Part shown: positions 47,661 to 56,041 of the stretch, piece by piece
Position numbering within the stretch: the first letter of the stretch is position 1
Layout: the number at the start of each line of letters is the position of its first letter
Assembly: GCA_031262885.1 (NCBI GenBank)
Contig: JAISGV010000003.1
Span: 205,978-269,977 of the forward strand
Source: Endomicrobium sp.
Lineage (GTDB): Bacteria; Elusimicrobiota; Endomicrobiia; Endomicrobiales; Endomicrobiaceae
DNA: 64,000 nt
Direction of reading: 5' to 3'
The notes under the pieces: generated by a model
What the model saw: the letters and a program-made list of their open reading frames with translations, nothing else
What the model was told of the DNA's origin: nothing
Databases searched by the model: none
Program-made: the position numbers and the translations under genes

Positions 47661-48662
47661 TTATTTATTTAGAATAAAATTATTTGAGATAATTGGAATT
47701 TTAATATTTTCATCTTTAAATTTTTTATAAACACTCTTTAAAATTTCACTTTGAATAAGTGCTTTAAAATATATATGCTTTACTTTAAAAAGTAAATTAA
47801 AATTTATAGCATAATCTCCAAAACTTGTAAATAATACTATTGGAATATAACTTTTTACTGTACATTCATATTTATTTATTATTTCTTTTGCAGCAAGTAT
47901 TGCAATATTTTCAACATGTTCTAAATTGTTATCATAAGATACTTTACAACTGACATATCCCGTAATTTCTGAATTATTATTATTATTAAAGTTTGTTATT
48001 ATTGCTGAAGATAGTTTAGTATTTGGAATAATAATAACAATATTAGACATACCTCTTATTGTAGTAGTTCTCCAATTAATTGCAAGCACAGTACCTTCCT
48101 CTCCAGTATCTAACTTAATATAATCTCCTTTTGAAATGTTTTTGCTAATAAAAATTACCACTCCTGAATAAAAACCAGCAAAAATATCTTGAAAAGCTAA
48201 TACCATAGGAGCTGAAGTTAAACACATTCCAAATAAAATAGGTTTTACTTTTATACCTATTTGATCCAAAAAAAATATGAACTCAATGAAAACTATTGAA
48301 AGCTTTATTACTTTAGGTTTTATCTTATTAGAAATTAATTTACAAAATAAATCGGATAAAATCGATGAAATAAGAACTAGTAATGAGAAAACAAATATAG
48401 TATAAAATATTTTATGAATGATATTTTGTGGTATGTTTATAGGTAGTTTTAAAATTGTTATGTAAGATATAATCAAAAAATACCAAAAATAAATATAAAT
48501 CTCTAATGATTCATTTGATAAAAACTTAAATTTATTTGATAATTTTTTAACAGTTATTGCTATATAATTCCTAAATATAAAACCTAAAAACGATGTAGAT
48601 ACAAGTAAAATAACAGCTTCTATCCATGAAATTAAATTTACATCTAAAAATATTGATACCAT
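47661..48662 (-). CDS. mscS: MscS-family mechanosensitive channel
   Basis: Small-conductance channel that opens on hypo-osmotic shock. The 333-residue product has four to five membrane helices; the pore helix and MscS beta-domain are visible (LAFQDIFAGFYSGVVIFISK, then KGDYIKLDTGEEGTVLAINWRTT and IIIPNTKLSSAIITNF). C-terminal alpha-beta domain to the end. The long N-terminal part with extra helices sets it apart from the minimal E. coli type. Confidence 0.88.
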   Translation of the reverse strand: MVSIFLDVNLISWIEAVILLVSTSFLGFIFRNYIAITVKKLSNKFKFLSNESLEIYIYFWYFLIISYITILKLPINIPQNIIHKIFYTIFVFSLLVLISSILSDLFCKLISNKIKPKVIKLSIVFIEFIFFLDQIGIKVKPILFGMCLTSAPMVLAFQDIFAGFYSGVVIFISKNISKGDYIKLDTGEEGTVLAINWRTTTIRGMSNIVIIIPNTKLSSAIITNFNNNNNSEITGYVSCKVSYDNNLEHVENIAILAAKEIINKYECTVKSYIPIVLFTSFGDYAINFNLLFKVKHIYFKALIQSEILKSVYKKFKDENIKIPIISNNFILNK

Positions 48663-48675
48663 TATGTTATTGTAT

Positions 48676-49035
48676 TTATATTGTAGACCTTTCTAATTCC
48701 ATTTGGCATTGAAAACAATAACATGCCCATGGTATAGCTTCTAACCTTCTAATAGATATTGTTCCATTACAAGCTTCGCATTTACCATAAGTACCTTTCT
48801 CTATTCTCATAAATGCTTCATTTATAGTATTCAAAATGATTCTATCATTTTCTGCAAGTTTAAAATATAGTTCTTTTTCACTATTTTTACTAGCTGTTTC
48901 TATTTCATCACTAATAGTGTCTCTATTATTGTTGGTAATAAAATCAGTATTTTTATTATTATTAGATTTGCTCAAAATTTCATTTTTTTTTTGTATTAAT
49001 ATCTTCTTAAAAACTAATAATTCTTTCTGATTCAT
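48676..49035 (-). CDS. DksA/TraR-type zinc-finger regulator
   Basis: A 119-residue protein with a coiled-coil region (about 1-75) and a four-Cys zinc finger, YGKCEACNGTISIRRLEAIP then CYCFQCQMELE. The RLEAIPWA link is typical of DksA and TraR relatives that act in the RNA polymerase secondary channel. The acidic tip expected of true DksA is hard to place here, so a general C4-type regulator is the safer call. 13 bases upstream of mscS. Confidence 0.8.
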   Translation of the reverse strand: MNQKELLVFKKILIQKKNEILSKSNNNKNTDFITNNNRDTISDEIETASKNSEKELYFKLAENDRIILNTINEAFMRIEKGTYGKCEACNGTISIRRLEAIPWACYCFQCQMELERSTI

Positions 49036-49067
49036 CTAATTTCCTCTTTTTCTTTTTTATCAAGTTA

Positions 49068-50528
49068 TTACTTTGCAAAAATTTTTATAGTACTTAGCAT
49101 ATCAGATTCTTGTCCACTCACTCTTTTTTTAGAAGCAATTTCTAATAAATATTCACATATTTCTTTTGTAATTCGTTCACCAGGAATTATTATTGGAATA
49201 CCTGGTGGGTATGGAGTTAAAACTTGTGCAGCAACATGACCAACGGCTTTTTTTAAACTTATTTTTTTTATTTTATCAGAAAGAAAAACTTCTCTTGGTT
49301 TCATAACCATTTCAGTTGCTAAAGACGGAATTTTGAGTGTCCAATTTTTTTGTAAACCAGGATATTTTTTACTTATATCTTTAAGTGTACGCACAAATAT
49401 TTCTAAATCTTTTTTTATAGTTCCTTCTCCAAGGATAGCTATTAAATTAAACATATCTGCATAATCAAGCTGTATATTATATTTATTTGATAATATATTT
49501 TCTATCTCGTATCCTGAAAGACCCATTTTGGTAACATTAATTGTAAGTTTTGTTACATCTAAATCAAATCCAAGTTTTTTTATTGTATTACGTGTAAAAC
49601 ATTGCATTTGTTTAATATGTTTATTTATATAGTCCCTTGCATATTCCGCGATATTAATTATATTATTAAATTTTTTTTCTCCATATAAAAAAGCTTGTCT
49701 TCTAGCTAAATCAATGCTAGCTAAAATTAAATAGTTTGGACTAGTTGTTTGAAGCATGGACACTATCTTTTTCACTTTATTAAAATCTAACAGGTTGGAA
49801 TTAAAATGTAAAACTGAACCTTGAGATAAAGCTGATAATACCTTATGAGTTGATTGAACACATAAATCAGCGCCAGCAGATGTTGCAGATATTGGTAATT
49901 TCTTATTAAAAATTAAGTGACCTCCATGTGCTTCGTCTACCATTACTATTTTCCCTCTCTTATGACATAGATCAATTATTTTTTTTAGATCTGTAACTAT
50001 ACCATTATAAGTTGGACTAGTTATAAAAACAGCTTTAGTTTCAGGATATTTATCTAGAGAATCTTTTATTTGTTCATATGTCGAGTTAAAAATTAGATCT
50101 AAATCTTGATCTATTTTAGGTTGAATCCAAATAGGCCAGACGCCTGATAAAATAATTCCGGCAATAACTGACTTATGAGAATTTCTTGATAATATTACAG
50201 AATCCCCTGAATCACAAGCAGAAAGTAACATAGCCATATTTCCTATTGAAGTGCCATTAACTAAAAAAATAGAATTTTTTACTCCATATGCTTGTGCCAT
50301 TAATTCTTGTGACTTTTTTATTGAACTAACGGGATCATGTAAAGAATCAACTTCATCAAAGACAGTTACATCAAATTTATAAACTTCTTCATTAGTATAT
50401 TCTTTAAGTTTTCTGTCTATACTTCTACCGTTTTTGTGTCCAGGACAATGTAAAGAAATAACATTTCTTTTTGCATGCGATAAAAGAACATCAAAAATAG
50501 GAGCCTTATGTTGATTAGATACTATCAT
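49068..50528 (-). CDS. Orn/Lys/Arg decarboxylase, short (fold III/Gram-positive SpeA-like) type
   Basis: PLP-dependent decarboxylase of a basic amino acid, 486 residues. Motifs: SLHCPGHKNGRSID at the N-terminus, NGTSIGNMAMLLSACDSGD, VMVDEAHGGHLIF, the PLP lysine in VQSTHKVLSALSQGS, and the C-terminal ALxPYPPGIPIIIPGE-like VLTPYPPGIPIIIPGE. Arginine, lysine or ornithine specificity cannot be read. The ATG at 50528 is used; an extension to 50588 would run through tRNA-Val. Confidence 0.9.
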   Translation of the reverse strand: MIVSNQHKAPIFDVLLSHAKRNVISLHCPGHKNGRSIDRKLKEYTNEEVYKFDVTVFDEVDSLHDPVSSIKKSQELMAQAYGVKNSIFLVNGTSIGNMAMLLSACDSGDSVILSRNSHKSVIAGIILSGVWPIWIQPKIDQDLDLIFNSTYEQIKDSLDKYPETKAVFITSPTYNGIVTDLKKIIDLCHKRGKIVMVDEAHGGHLIFNKKLPISATSAGADLCVQSTHKVLSALSQGSVLHFNSNLLDFNKVKKIVSMLQTTSPNYLILASIDLARRQAFLYGEKKFNNIINIAEYARDYINKHIKQMQCFTRNTIKKLGFDLDVTKLTINVTKMGLSGYEIENILSNKYNIQLDYADMFNLIAILGEGTIKKDLEIFVRTLKDISKKYPGLQKNWTLKIPSLATEMVMKPREVFLSDKIKKISLKKAVGHVAAQVLTPYPPGIPIIIPGERITKEICEYLLEIASKKRVSGQESDMLSTIKIFAK

Positions 50529-50551
50529 AATTATTATAACCTTAACTTTAT

Positions 50552-50624
50552 TGCCCGGTAGAAGGATTGAACTTCTGGCTTCTTCCATGTCAAGAAAGTA
50601 CTCTATCCACTGAGTTAACCGGGC
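50552..50624 (-). tRNA. tRNA-Val (GAC)
   Basis: A 73-base cloverleaf; acceptor GCCCGGT with ACCGGGC, A73; anticodon arm CTTTC-TTGACAT-GGAAG, anticodon GAC. The anticodon stem has a U-G pair. T-loop TTCAATC. No CCA encoded. Confidence 0.93.
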
Positions 50625-50639
50625 ATTAAATTTATCAAA

Positions 50640-50711
50640 AGGTGCGGGTCGGAATTGAACCGACGAATAACAGTTTTGCAGACTGTTCCCTTGCCACTTG
50701 GGTACCGCACC
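50640..50711 (-). tRNA. tRNA-Cys (GCA)
   Basis: A 72-base cloverleaf; acceptor GGTGCGG with CCGCACC; U73 discriminator, the usual Cys identity base; anticodon arm ACAGT-CTGCAAA-ACTGT, anticodon GCA. No CCA encoded. Confidence 0.95.
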
Positions 50712-50718
50712 TTATTTT

Positions 50719-51297
50719 TTATATATTACATAAATTGTATCTTTTTAAGATATAATCTATTTTTTTTTTTAATTTATCAATATTATGATAATTGTTAGTT
50801 ATAGTAATGTCAGCCATTTTAATTGTTTCTTTTAATTGTTGAGTATATTTATTATTAGATTTCATTTGTAGTCTTTCTGATATGTTAAATTCATACAAAG
50901 ATTTAGTATCGTCTAATCTATTCCTCATACACATTCTATTAAAGCGGATTGTCATATTAGCTTTAACATTCATTAGAACAAACTTTTTTGAATTATTCTT
51001 TAATTTTAATATTTCTTCTGGATGACGTAAAGAACTTATGCAATATTTAGTCGAAACTTTATTATTAATTTTATATAAAACTTTTTCTGAAAGAATGCCA
51101 TTACCATTTTTTTTTCTTAGTTCATTTCCAAAATTCATTAAATTTTCTCTAGTTATTTTAATTCCCTTAGAAATCATCAATTCTCTTATAATATCTGATA
51201 AAGAGTAATGAATATAGCCATATTTTTCGGAAATATAATTAGATATAGTATCTTTTCCTGTACAACAAAATCCTGTTAAACCTATAATTAATAACAT
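50719..51297 (-). CDS. P-loop nucleotide kinase-like protein (UPF0200/NMP-kinase type)
   Basis: A 192-residue protein with a P-loop at the start, IIGLTGFCCTGKDTI, in which Asp follows the Lys as in phage-type deoxynucleotide kinases. The block SDIIRELMISKGIKITRENL then LRKKNGNGILSEK resembles archaeal UPF0200 and dephospho-CoA kinase-like proteins. It is not the main CoaE, which is at 1516-2118. Substrate unknown; probably a small phosphorylated or nucleotide substrate. Confidence 0.7.
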   Translation of the reverse strand: MLLIIGLTGFCCTGKDTISNYISEKYGYIHYSLSDIIRELMISKGIKITRENLMNFGNELRKKNGNGILSEKVLYKINNKVSTKYCISSLRHPEEILKLKNNSKKFVLMNVKANMTIRFNRMCMRNRLDDTKSLYEFNISERLQMKSNNKYTQQLKETIKMADITITNNYHNIDKLKKKIDYILKRYNLCNI

Positions 51298-51313
51298 TTT
51301 AATGTAAAAAAAA

Positions 51314-51387
<74 letters not shown>

Positions 51388-51489
51388 TCTTTTATTATAA
51401 ATTCACAACAATAAAGTGTAATAATTTTGATATTAAATGTCAAATTTTTGTAATGTAAAGATACAAGTTTTAATATATTATATACTTCA

Positions 51490-51762
51490 TCAGTACTTTT
51501 TAGAGTATAAAAGTTTAAATATAAACATAAGTATAGTCAGTAAAGCAGCTATTCCATTCATGGCAATCATAGCTTTTGAACAAGATATAAACCCACATAT
51601 TAAACCAAGAATGTCAGCAATTATAACTAATAATAACATGATAGCATTAATATCTCTTACTTGTTTTGTTTTCTTCATTTGAATTATTTGTGGTGTTTTA
51701 CTAATAATATATAACAAACCACTTATGCAATATAAAATTTCAAATAATTTATTAAAATTCAT
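51490..51762 (-). CDS. SemiSWEET/PQ-loop small transporter
   Basis: A 90-residue membrane protein with three helices and the PQ-loop segment SKTPQIIQMKKTKQVRDIN in the first. SemiSWEETs dimerise to transport sugars passively. GGAG lies seven bases before the ATG. It is in a small accessory stretch between tRNA-fMet and the orphan exported protein; a sugar uptake role from a host is inference. Confidence 0.8.
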   Translation of the reverse strand: MNFNKLFEILYCISGLLYIISKTPQIIQMKKTKQVRDINAIMLLLVIIADILGLICGFISCSKAMIAMNGIAALLTILMFIFKLLYSKKY

Positions 51763-51854
51763 ACTTCAACTCCATTATTATTAATATTAAAAATATTGAT
51801 TGGTATTTTAAAAAATACGCCAAAAATAATAATACGTTTTCATAAAATAAATTT

Positions 51855-52769
51855 TTATTTAGGAAAAACATATGCTAAAGTAGAAAAAAGTAAACTAAAA
51901 GGCAATAAATTAGCTATAATATATAATACATTTTGCATATATTTATATCTTTTACTCATATAATGAATTTTAGTGTTTTTATAAAGAATAAACAAATTCC
52001 TGCTCATAGTGGTATACACACACCAAGTTCCATCAATAAGAGCTCCTCTTGCTATATATTCTTCAAATCCTACAATAGATTTTGGAATCATACTTCTCCA
52101 TTCAGTCCAGAATGGATTTTTACGAGGATGAGCATTTTCACGTCTAGTAAGTTCTACTATTTCATCTCTAACTAACATTATACAAGCAATATACCAAGTT
52201 AAAGGAGACGCTGAAGAAGGAGTTTTGAAATGCTTAGTGGTTAGTATATTCCCTTTATCATCTTTATAAAAGCATTCTTCTATTACTTTATTCCACATAT
52301 TAGGTACTAATTTCTTATCATATTTATAATCTGGGATTATCATCCCATGCGTTACTTCATTTATTACATTTATATTAAACATCAAACCTAGCTCGTTAAG
52401 TTTAATATAATTCTTTCTTGATCGTTCATAATCAACTAACGTTGGTCTTTGTTTTAAAAAATTTAGTGTTATTCGCTCTGATTCATAAGTTAAAAATATT
52501 TTATAAATATTAACAGATAGTTGATATAAAGTTAAAAATTGTCTTAATAATTCCCCTCCTGAGATTATCTTATCGACTATTTTATCCGATTTATATTTTT
52601 TTAAATGTATTTTTTTATATTTATGACATGTATCTTTTCTCAGATTTTTTGATAAATATGTCGGACTAACATTAATTTCATGAGGATCTCTTATTAATGG
52701 CTGAGAACCGAATGCTAATTGTACGCATGTAGATACGTTTATTATTATTAATGTAATTATTTTTTTCAT
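51855..52769 (-). CDS. Exported/membrane-anchored protein of unknown function
   Basis: I do not recognise this 304-residue protein. It has a plausible signal peptide (MKKIITLIIINVSTCVQLAFG) and a hydrophobic stretch near the C-terminus (LYIIANLLPFSLLFSTLAYV), so it may be anchored with the middle outside the cytosol. The middle is rich in Lys, Tyr and Asn with aromatic patches (MWNKVIEECFY, NPFWTEWRSMIP, LIDGTWCVYTT) and few Cys. A TTGTAC-16-TATAAT promoter lies upstream. Possible lineage-specific or host-interaction protein. Confidence 0.7.
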   Translation of the reverse strand: MKKIITLIIINVSTCVQLAFGSQPLIRDPHEINVSPTYLSKNLRKDTCHKYKKIHLKKYKSDKIVDKIISGGELLRQFLTLYQLSVNIYKIFLTYESERITLNFLKQRPTLVDYERSRKNYIKLNELGLMFNINVINEVTHGMIIPDYKYDKKLVPNMWNKVIEECFYKDDKGNILTTKHFKTPSSASPLTWYIACIMLVRDEIVELTRRENAHPRKNPFWTEWRSMIPKSIVGFEEYIARGALIDGTWCVYTTMSRNLFILYKNTKIHYMSKRYKYMQNVLYIIANLLPFSLLFSTLAYVFPK

Positions 52770-52808
52770 ATATTTATTGTCAGCATGTTAACATAAGACT
52801 TATACTTT

Positions 52809-52836
52809 ATTATATTAAAAAAAAACTTTTGTACAA
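52809..52836 (-). promoter_or_regulatory. Probable promoter of the orphan exported protein
   Basis: TTGTAC (52836-52831) and TATAAT (52814-52809), 16 bases apart, 40 bases before the ATG at 52769. The rest of the 156-base gap upstream to the DUF2779 gene is AT-rich with nothing further I can name. Confidence 0.55.
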
Positions 52837-52925
52837 ATTTAAAAAAAATGATAAGTCATAGTATTTTTATACTAAAGTTCGTTACTTTATTAAGTTATTT
52901 TGAATTAAATATTTAAAATAATTTT

Positions 52926-54278
52926 CTAAGAAGCTATTTTGGTTAGAAATTTATGTATTTTAATCATAGCTATCGTATCTTGAGCACAGTATTTTAATAA
53001 TTGTTGTTTTATTTTATTTATTTCTTTAATCTTACAAAGATTATTTGCTATGATAGAAAATGCCGCAGCTGCTTCCAGACCATTATTTATTTCACAATTT
53101 TTGTAGTCATTATTGTTATCAGAGTTCGTTATTATAGGTAAAATACTTTTTATTGATAGTTTCCCTAGAAAGTTTATATTGTAATAGTTTTTTTTTATAA
53201 TTAGTTCTAAGTTTATTATTCTACTAATTATTTTTTCAAGTTCTTTACGTAAATTAGGAAAAATTTCTATAAATTTAATAATACTATTAAATTCAAAATT
53301 TGAATAAGTTATTATACTTCCTTGATTATTACTCAGGCAATTGATTAATTTCTTTACAAGTTTTTTAGAACAATTTATTTTATGATTAGCTATATATTCA
53401 TAATGTGCTAATAATTTCCACTTTTCATCTGTTTTATCTATTGAAAATTGTGTTATAATTCTAGTATGTGGTGTACAATTGTGATATAATGGAATGGTTG
53501 TTGTTATTGATTCAAAATCCAAATAATAAAATGGTGTTTTAATATTACATAATTCAGATTTTAAATTCTCTGATATATAATGTATTTTATTATTTAATAC
53601 GCATTCTATAATTTTTTTTTGATAAAGAGATAATTTAAAATCTTTAGGTATTTTATCTATATTAGTTATTCCTAATTCGGTTAATTTTTCGATATTTGAA
53701 GTTGATATATTAGGTATACTAAATATAGTATATTTTCTTTTTTCTTTTTTGATACATCTTTCAATAGCAATACAATTTTTGCAATTTTTATTTAATTTTA
53801 ATTTTGGTGCATTAGAAGCTTCTACTGTTTTTTCTATTTGCATTATATCATTAGATAATTTTTCAGTAGTTATATTAATTTCTTTGGTATAATCATATTG
53901 TTCTATAAACTCAACTATATTTTTTCTGAAACGATAATCGCTAGATAATCTTATGATGTATATTTTAGTAATGTTAATTTTTAGTTTAGATAAAACCATT
54001 TTAGAAAATGATAAATCTATAATATATTTAATTTTACATTTATTACTAAGTTTTATTGAAAATAAATCCCACGAGTCACTGTCATTTCTTTTTAATATAT
54101 CTACTGAAGTAAAATAATTATCTATACTGAAGTCAGTATTACTGATAATATCAATTTTTTTATCATCTAATATAGATGTATTTTCTGTAATTTTTTTTGA
54201 TTTTAAAATAGATGTTCCAATCGAATTTTTAGAAAGGTATATTAAAGCTGCATCTAAAATTTTTTTTTTCAAAAGCAA
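52926..54278 (-). CDS. DUF2779 family nuclease-like protein, main reading frame
   Basis: A 450-residue frame with a Cys cluster (NCKNCIAIERC) in the middle and a C-terminal RNase H/DEDD-like domain: FYYLDFESITTTIPLY with the first acidic pair, ITYSNFEFNSI, and LLKYCAQDTIAMIKIH near the end. This is the DUF2779 pattern; members are predicted nucleases, of unknown pathway. The family's N-terminal motif (a Cys-Pro followed by Trp-Leu) is missing here but present in another frame just upstream (54229-54396), with an A10 run (54260-54269) at the junction. Confidence 0.75.
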   Translation of the reverse strand: MLLKKKILDAALIYLSKNSIGTSILKSKKITENTSILDDKKIDIISNTDFSIDNYFTSVDILKRNDSDSWDLFSIKLSNKCKIKYIIDLSFSKMVLSKLKINITKIYIIRLSSDYRFRKNIVEFIEQYDYTKEINITTEKLSNDIMQIEKTVEASNAPKLKLNKNCKNCIAIERCIKKEKRKYTIFSIPNISTSNIEKLTELGITNIDKIPKDFKLSLYQKKIIECVLNNKIHYISENLKSELCNIKTPFYYLDFESITTTIPLYHNCTPHTRIITQFSIDKTDEKWKLLAHYEYIANHKINCSKKLVKKLINCLSNNQGSIITYSNFEFNSIIKFIEIFPNLRKELEKIISRIINLELIIKKNYYNINFLGKLSIKSILPIITNSDNNNDYKNCEINNGLEAAAAFSIIANNLCKIKEINKIKQQLLKYCAQDTIAMIKIHKFLTKIAS

Positions 54279-54396
54279 TAAACTTAGACATCAATTTATT
54301 CTTTTTGTAAGCAATCATATTCTGCTTGGTTAACCATCCTAACAAAGGACATCTCAAATAATTTATAATAATTTTTTTATTTATATAAAACCCCAT
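54229..54396 (-). pseudogene. N-terminal fragment of the DUF2779 gene in a shifted frame
   Basis: A 55-codon frame from ATG at 54396 contains INYLRCPLLGWLTKQN, the expected N-terminal DUF2779 motif, and reaches the A10 run at 54260-54269 before ending at a TAA (54231-54229). A9 (or A12) instead of A10 would join it in frame to the main DUF2779 body. Immediately downstream of tRNA-Leu. Confidence 0.7.
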
Positions 54397-54410
54397 AAAA
54401 TTTTATACCT

Positions 54411-54496
54411 TGGGTAGAGAGGGATTTGAACCCTCACGATTTTTGCAAATCTCAGGATTTTAAGTCCTGTGCGTCTGCCAATTCCGCCATCCACCC
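54411..54496 (-). tRNA. tRNA-Leu (UAA)
   Basis: An 86-base class II tRNA with long variable arm; acceptor GGGTGGA with TCTACCC (one G-U), A73; anticodon arm ending CTTAAAA, anticodon UAA. T-loop TTCAAAT. No CCA encoded. The 58 bases between it and phoU show nothing else. Confidence 0.94.
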
Positions 54497-54554
54497 TAAT
54501 TGTAAAGTTTAAAAAACTAATACAAAATACTATAATAATTAATTCATTTAAAAG

Positions 54555-55214
54555 TCAATTTTTTAAATGACTAATATCTTTTCCGTATATAATAAAAATT
54601 ATATTTTCACCTATATTAGTAATATGATCTCCTATTTTTTCTATACTTTTTGCAATAAAAATTAAGTCTATAGATTTTTGGACAATAATTATATTATTTG
54701 TATTTACTATAAAATGTTTTACATATTCCATAATTTTTTTATTTAAGTTATTAATTTTAACATCATTCTTTACTACAGAAATTGCAAGGTTATAATCATT
54801 CGTATTAAATGATTTAATACAATCTTTTAACATATTAGCTATTATTTTAAACATTTTCATAAAATACATTGGATGTTTAAATTGTTTATCTTTTAATAGA
54901 TTATTTATTTTCCTGGCTATATTAACAGTTTCATCTGCTATTCGTTCTAATTCACCATTAATTCTTATTATAGAAGTTATGAATCTTAAATCTATTCCTA
55001 CTGGTTGATTTAAAGCAATTAATTTTAAGCATTTATCATATATGACTAATTCATTTGAATTAACTTTATATTCTAAATGAAATATTTTATTTAGTATGCT
55101 AAGATTTTTTTTTATAAATACTTGAGTAATTATTTCTAGCATTTTATTTACATCATTTGACATTATAAGTATTTTTTTTCTGAGTTTTCTTATTTCAATA
55201 TCTAATTTCTTCAT
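54555..55214 (-). CDS. phoU: Phosphate transport regulator PhoU
   Basis: Metal-binding helical protein that modulates phosphate uptake by PstSCAB and PhoR-type kinases. The 219-residue product has two PhoU helical bundles; family pattern LIALNQPVGIDLRFITSIIRINGELERIADETVNIA in shape and IAKSIEKIGDHITNIGENIIF in the second repeat. Last gene of the pst operon; the sensor kinase is not in the window. Confidence 0.93.
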   Translation of the reverse strand: MKKLDIEIRKLRKKILIMSNDVNKMLEIITQVFIKKNLSILNKIFHLEYKVNSNELVIYDKCLKLIALNQPVGIDLRFITSIIRINGELERIADETVNIARKINNLLKDKQFKHPMYFMKMFKIIANMLKDCIKSFNTNDYNLAISVVKNDVKINNLNKKIMEYVKHFIVNTNNIIIVQKSIDLIFIAKSIEKIGDHITNIGENIIFIIYGKDISHLKN

Positions 55215-55232
55215 GTTTGCCTTTTGTATTTT

Positions 55233-55982
55233 TTATCCAAAACGTCCAGTTATGTAATTTTCTGTTTCTTTTTCCATAGGATTAGTAAATATTTTTTCAG
55301 TTTTGTTGAATTCAATTAATTTACCTTGTAACATAAAAGCTGTATCACAGGAGATTCTTGCAGCTTGTTGCATATTATGTGTTACTATTATTACAGTATA
55401 TTCTTTTTTTAATGTTAATATTAATTCTTCTATTCTTTGTGTAGCTATTGGATCTAAAGAAGAACAAGGTTCATCAAATAAAATAATATTTGGTTTCATA
55501 ATTATAGCTCTTGCAATACAAAGACGTTGTTGTTGTTCCAAAGTTAAATTTAATGCATTTCTGTTTAATTTATTTTTAACGTCATCCCATAATAAAACAT
55601 CTTTTAAACTTTCTTTTACAGCCATTTTAATGTTTATAGAGTTTTTATTATTTATATTTAATCCAAAAGAAATATTTTCATATATTGAAAGAGGAAATGG
55701 ATTAGGCCTCTGAAAAACCATTCCAACATTTCTTCTTAAGGCTTCTACATCAATTTTAGTGTTATAAATATTTTTGCCTAGAACATTTATATTACCTTTA
55801 GTAAATACTCCTTTTATTGTATCATTAATTCTATTTATAGAACGCAAAAGAGTTGATTTACCACACCCAGATGGGCCTATCATAGCAGTGATATTTTTTT
55901 CTTTAATTTTTAAGTTAATATTTTTTAAAGCACAAAAATTATAATAATATAAACTAAAATTCTTTATTATTAAATTAAACAT
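55233..55982 (-). CDS. pstB: Phosphate ABC transporter ATPase PstB, signature-defective copy
   Basis: ABC ATPase of the high-affinity phosphate importer, 249 residues. Walker A GPSGCGKST (36-44), Q-loop Q91 in VFQRPNPFPLSIYEN, Walker B with D170/E171, and H-loop H202 (VTHNMQQAAR) are intact. The ABC signature, normally LSGGQ, is LTLEQ (146-150), losing both glycines. Its paralogue at 56042-56794 has the opposite pattern, so the two most likely work as a heterodimer with one good ATP site. Ends TGRFG like normal PstB. Confidence 0.92.
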   Translation of the reverse strand: MFNLIIKNFSLYYYNFCALKNINLKIKEKNITAMIGPSGCGKSTLLRSINRINDTIKGVFTKGNINVLGKNIYNTKIDVEALRRNVGMVFQRPNPFPLSIYENISFGLNINNKNSINIKMAVKESLKDVLLWDDVKNKLNRNALNLTLEQQQRLCIARAIIMKPNIILFDEPCSSLDPIATQRIEELILTLKKEYTVIIVTHNMQQAARISCDTAFMLQGKLIEFNKTEKIFTNPMEKETENYITGRFG

Positions 55983-56041
55983 TAGTAATCTCTTTTTAAG
56001 TTAAAAAATTAAATTTTTTAAAAAAATGATAAATTTATATT

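Noticed and set aside
50529..50588. Decarboxylase start at 50588
   Set aside because: That extension is encoded by tRNA-Val.
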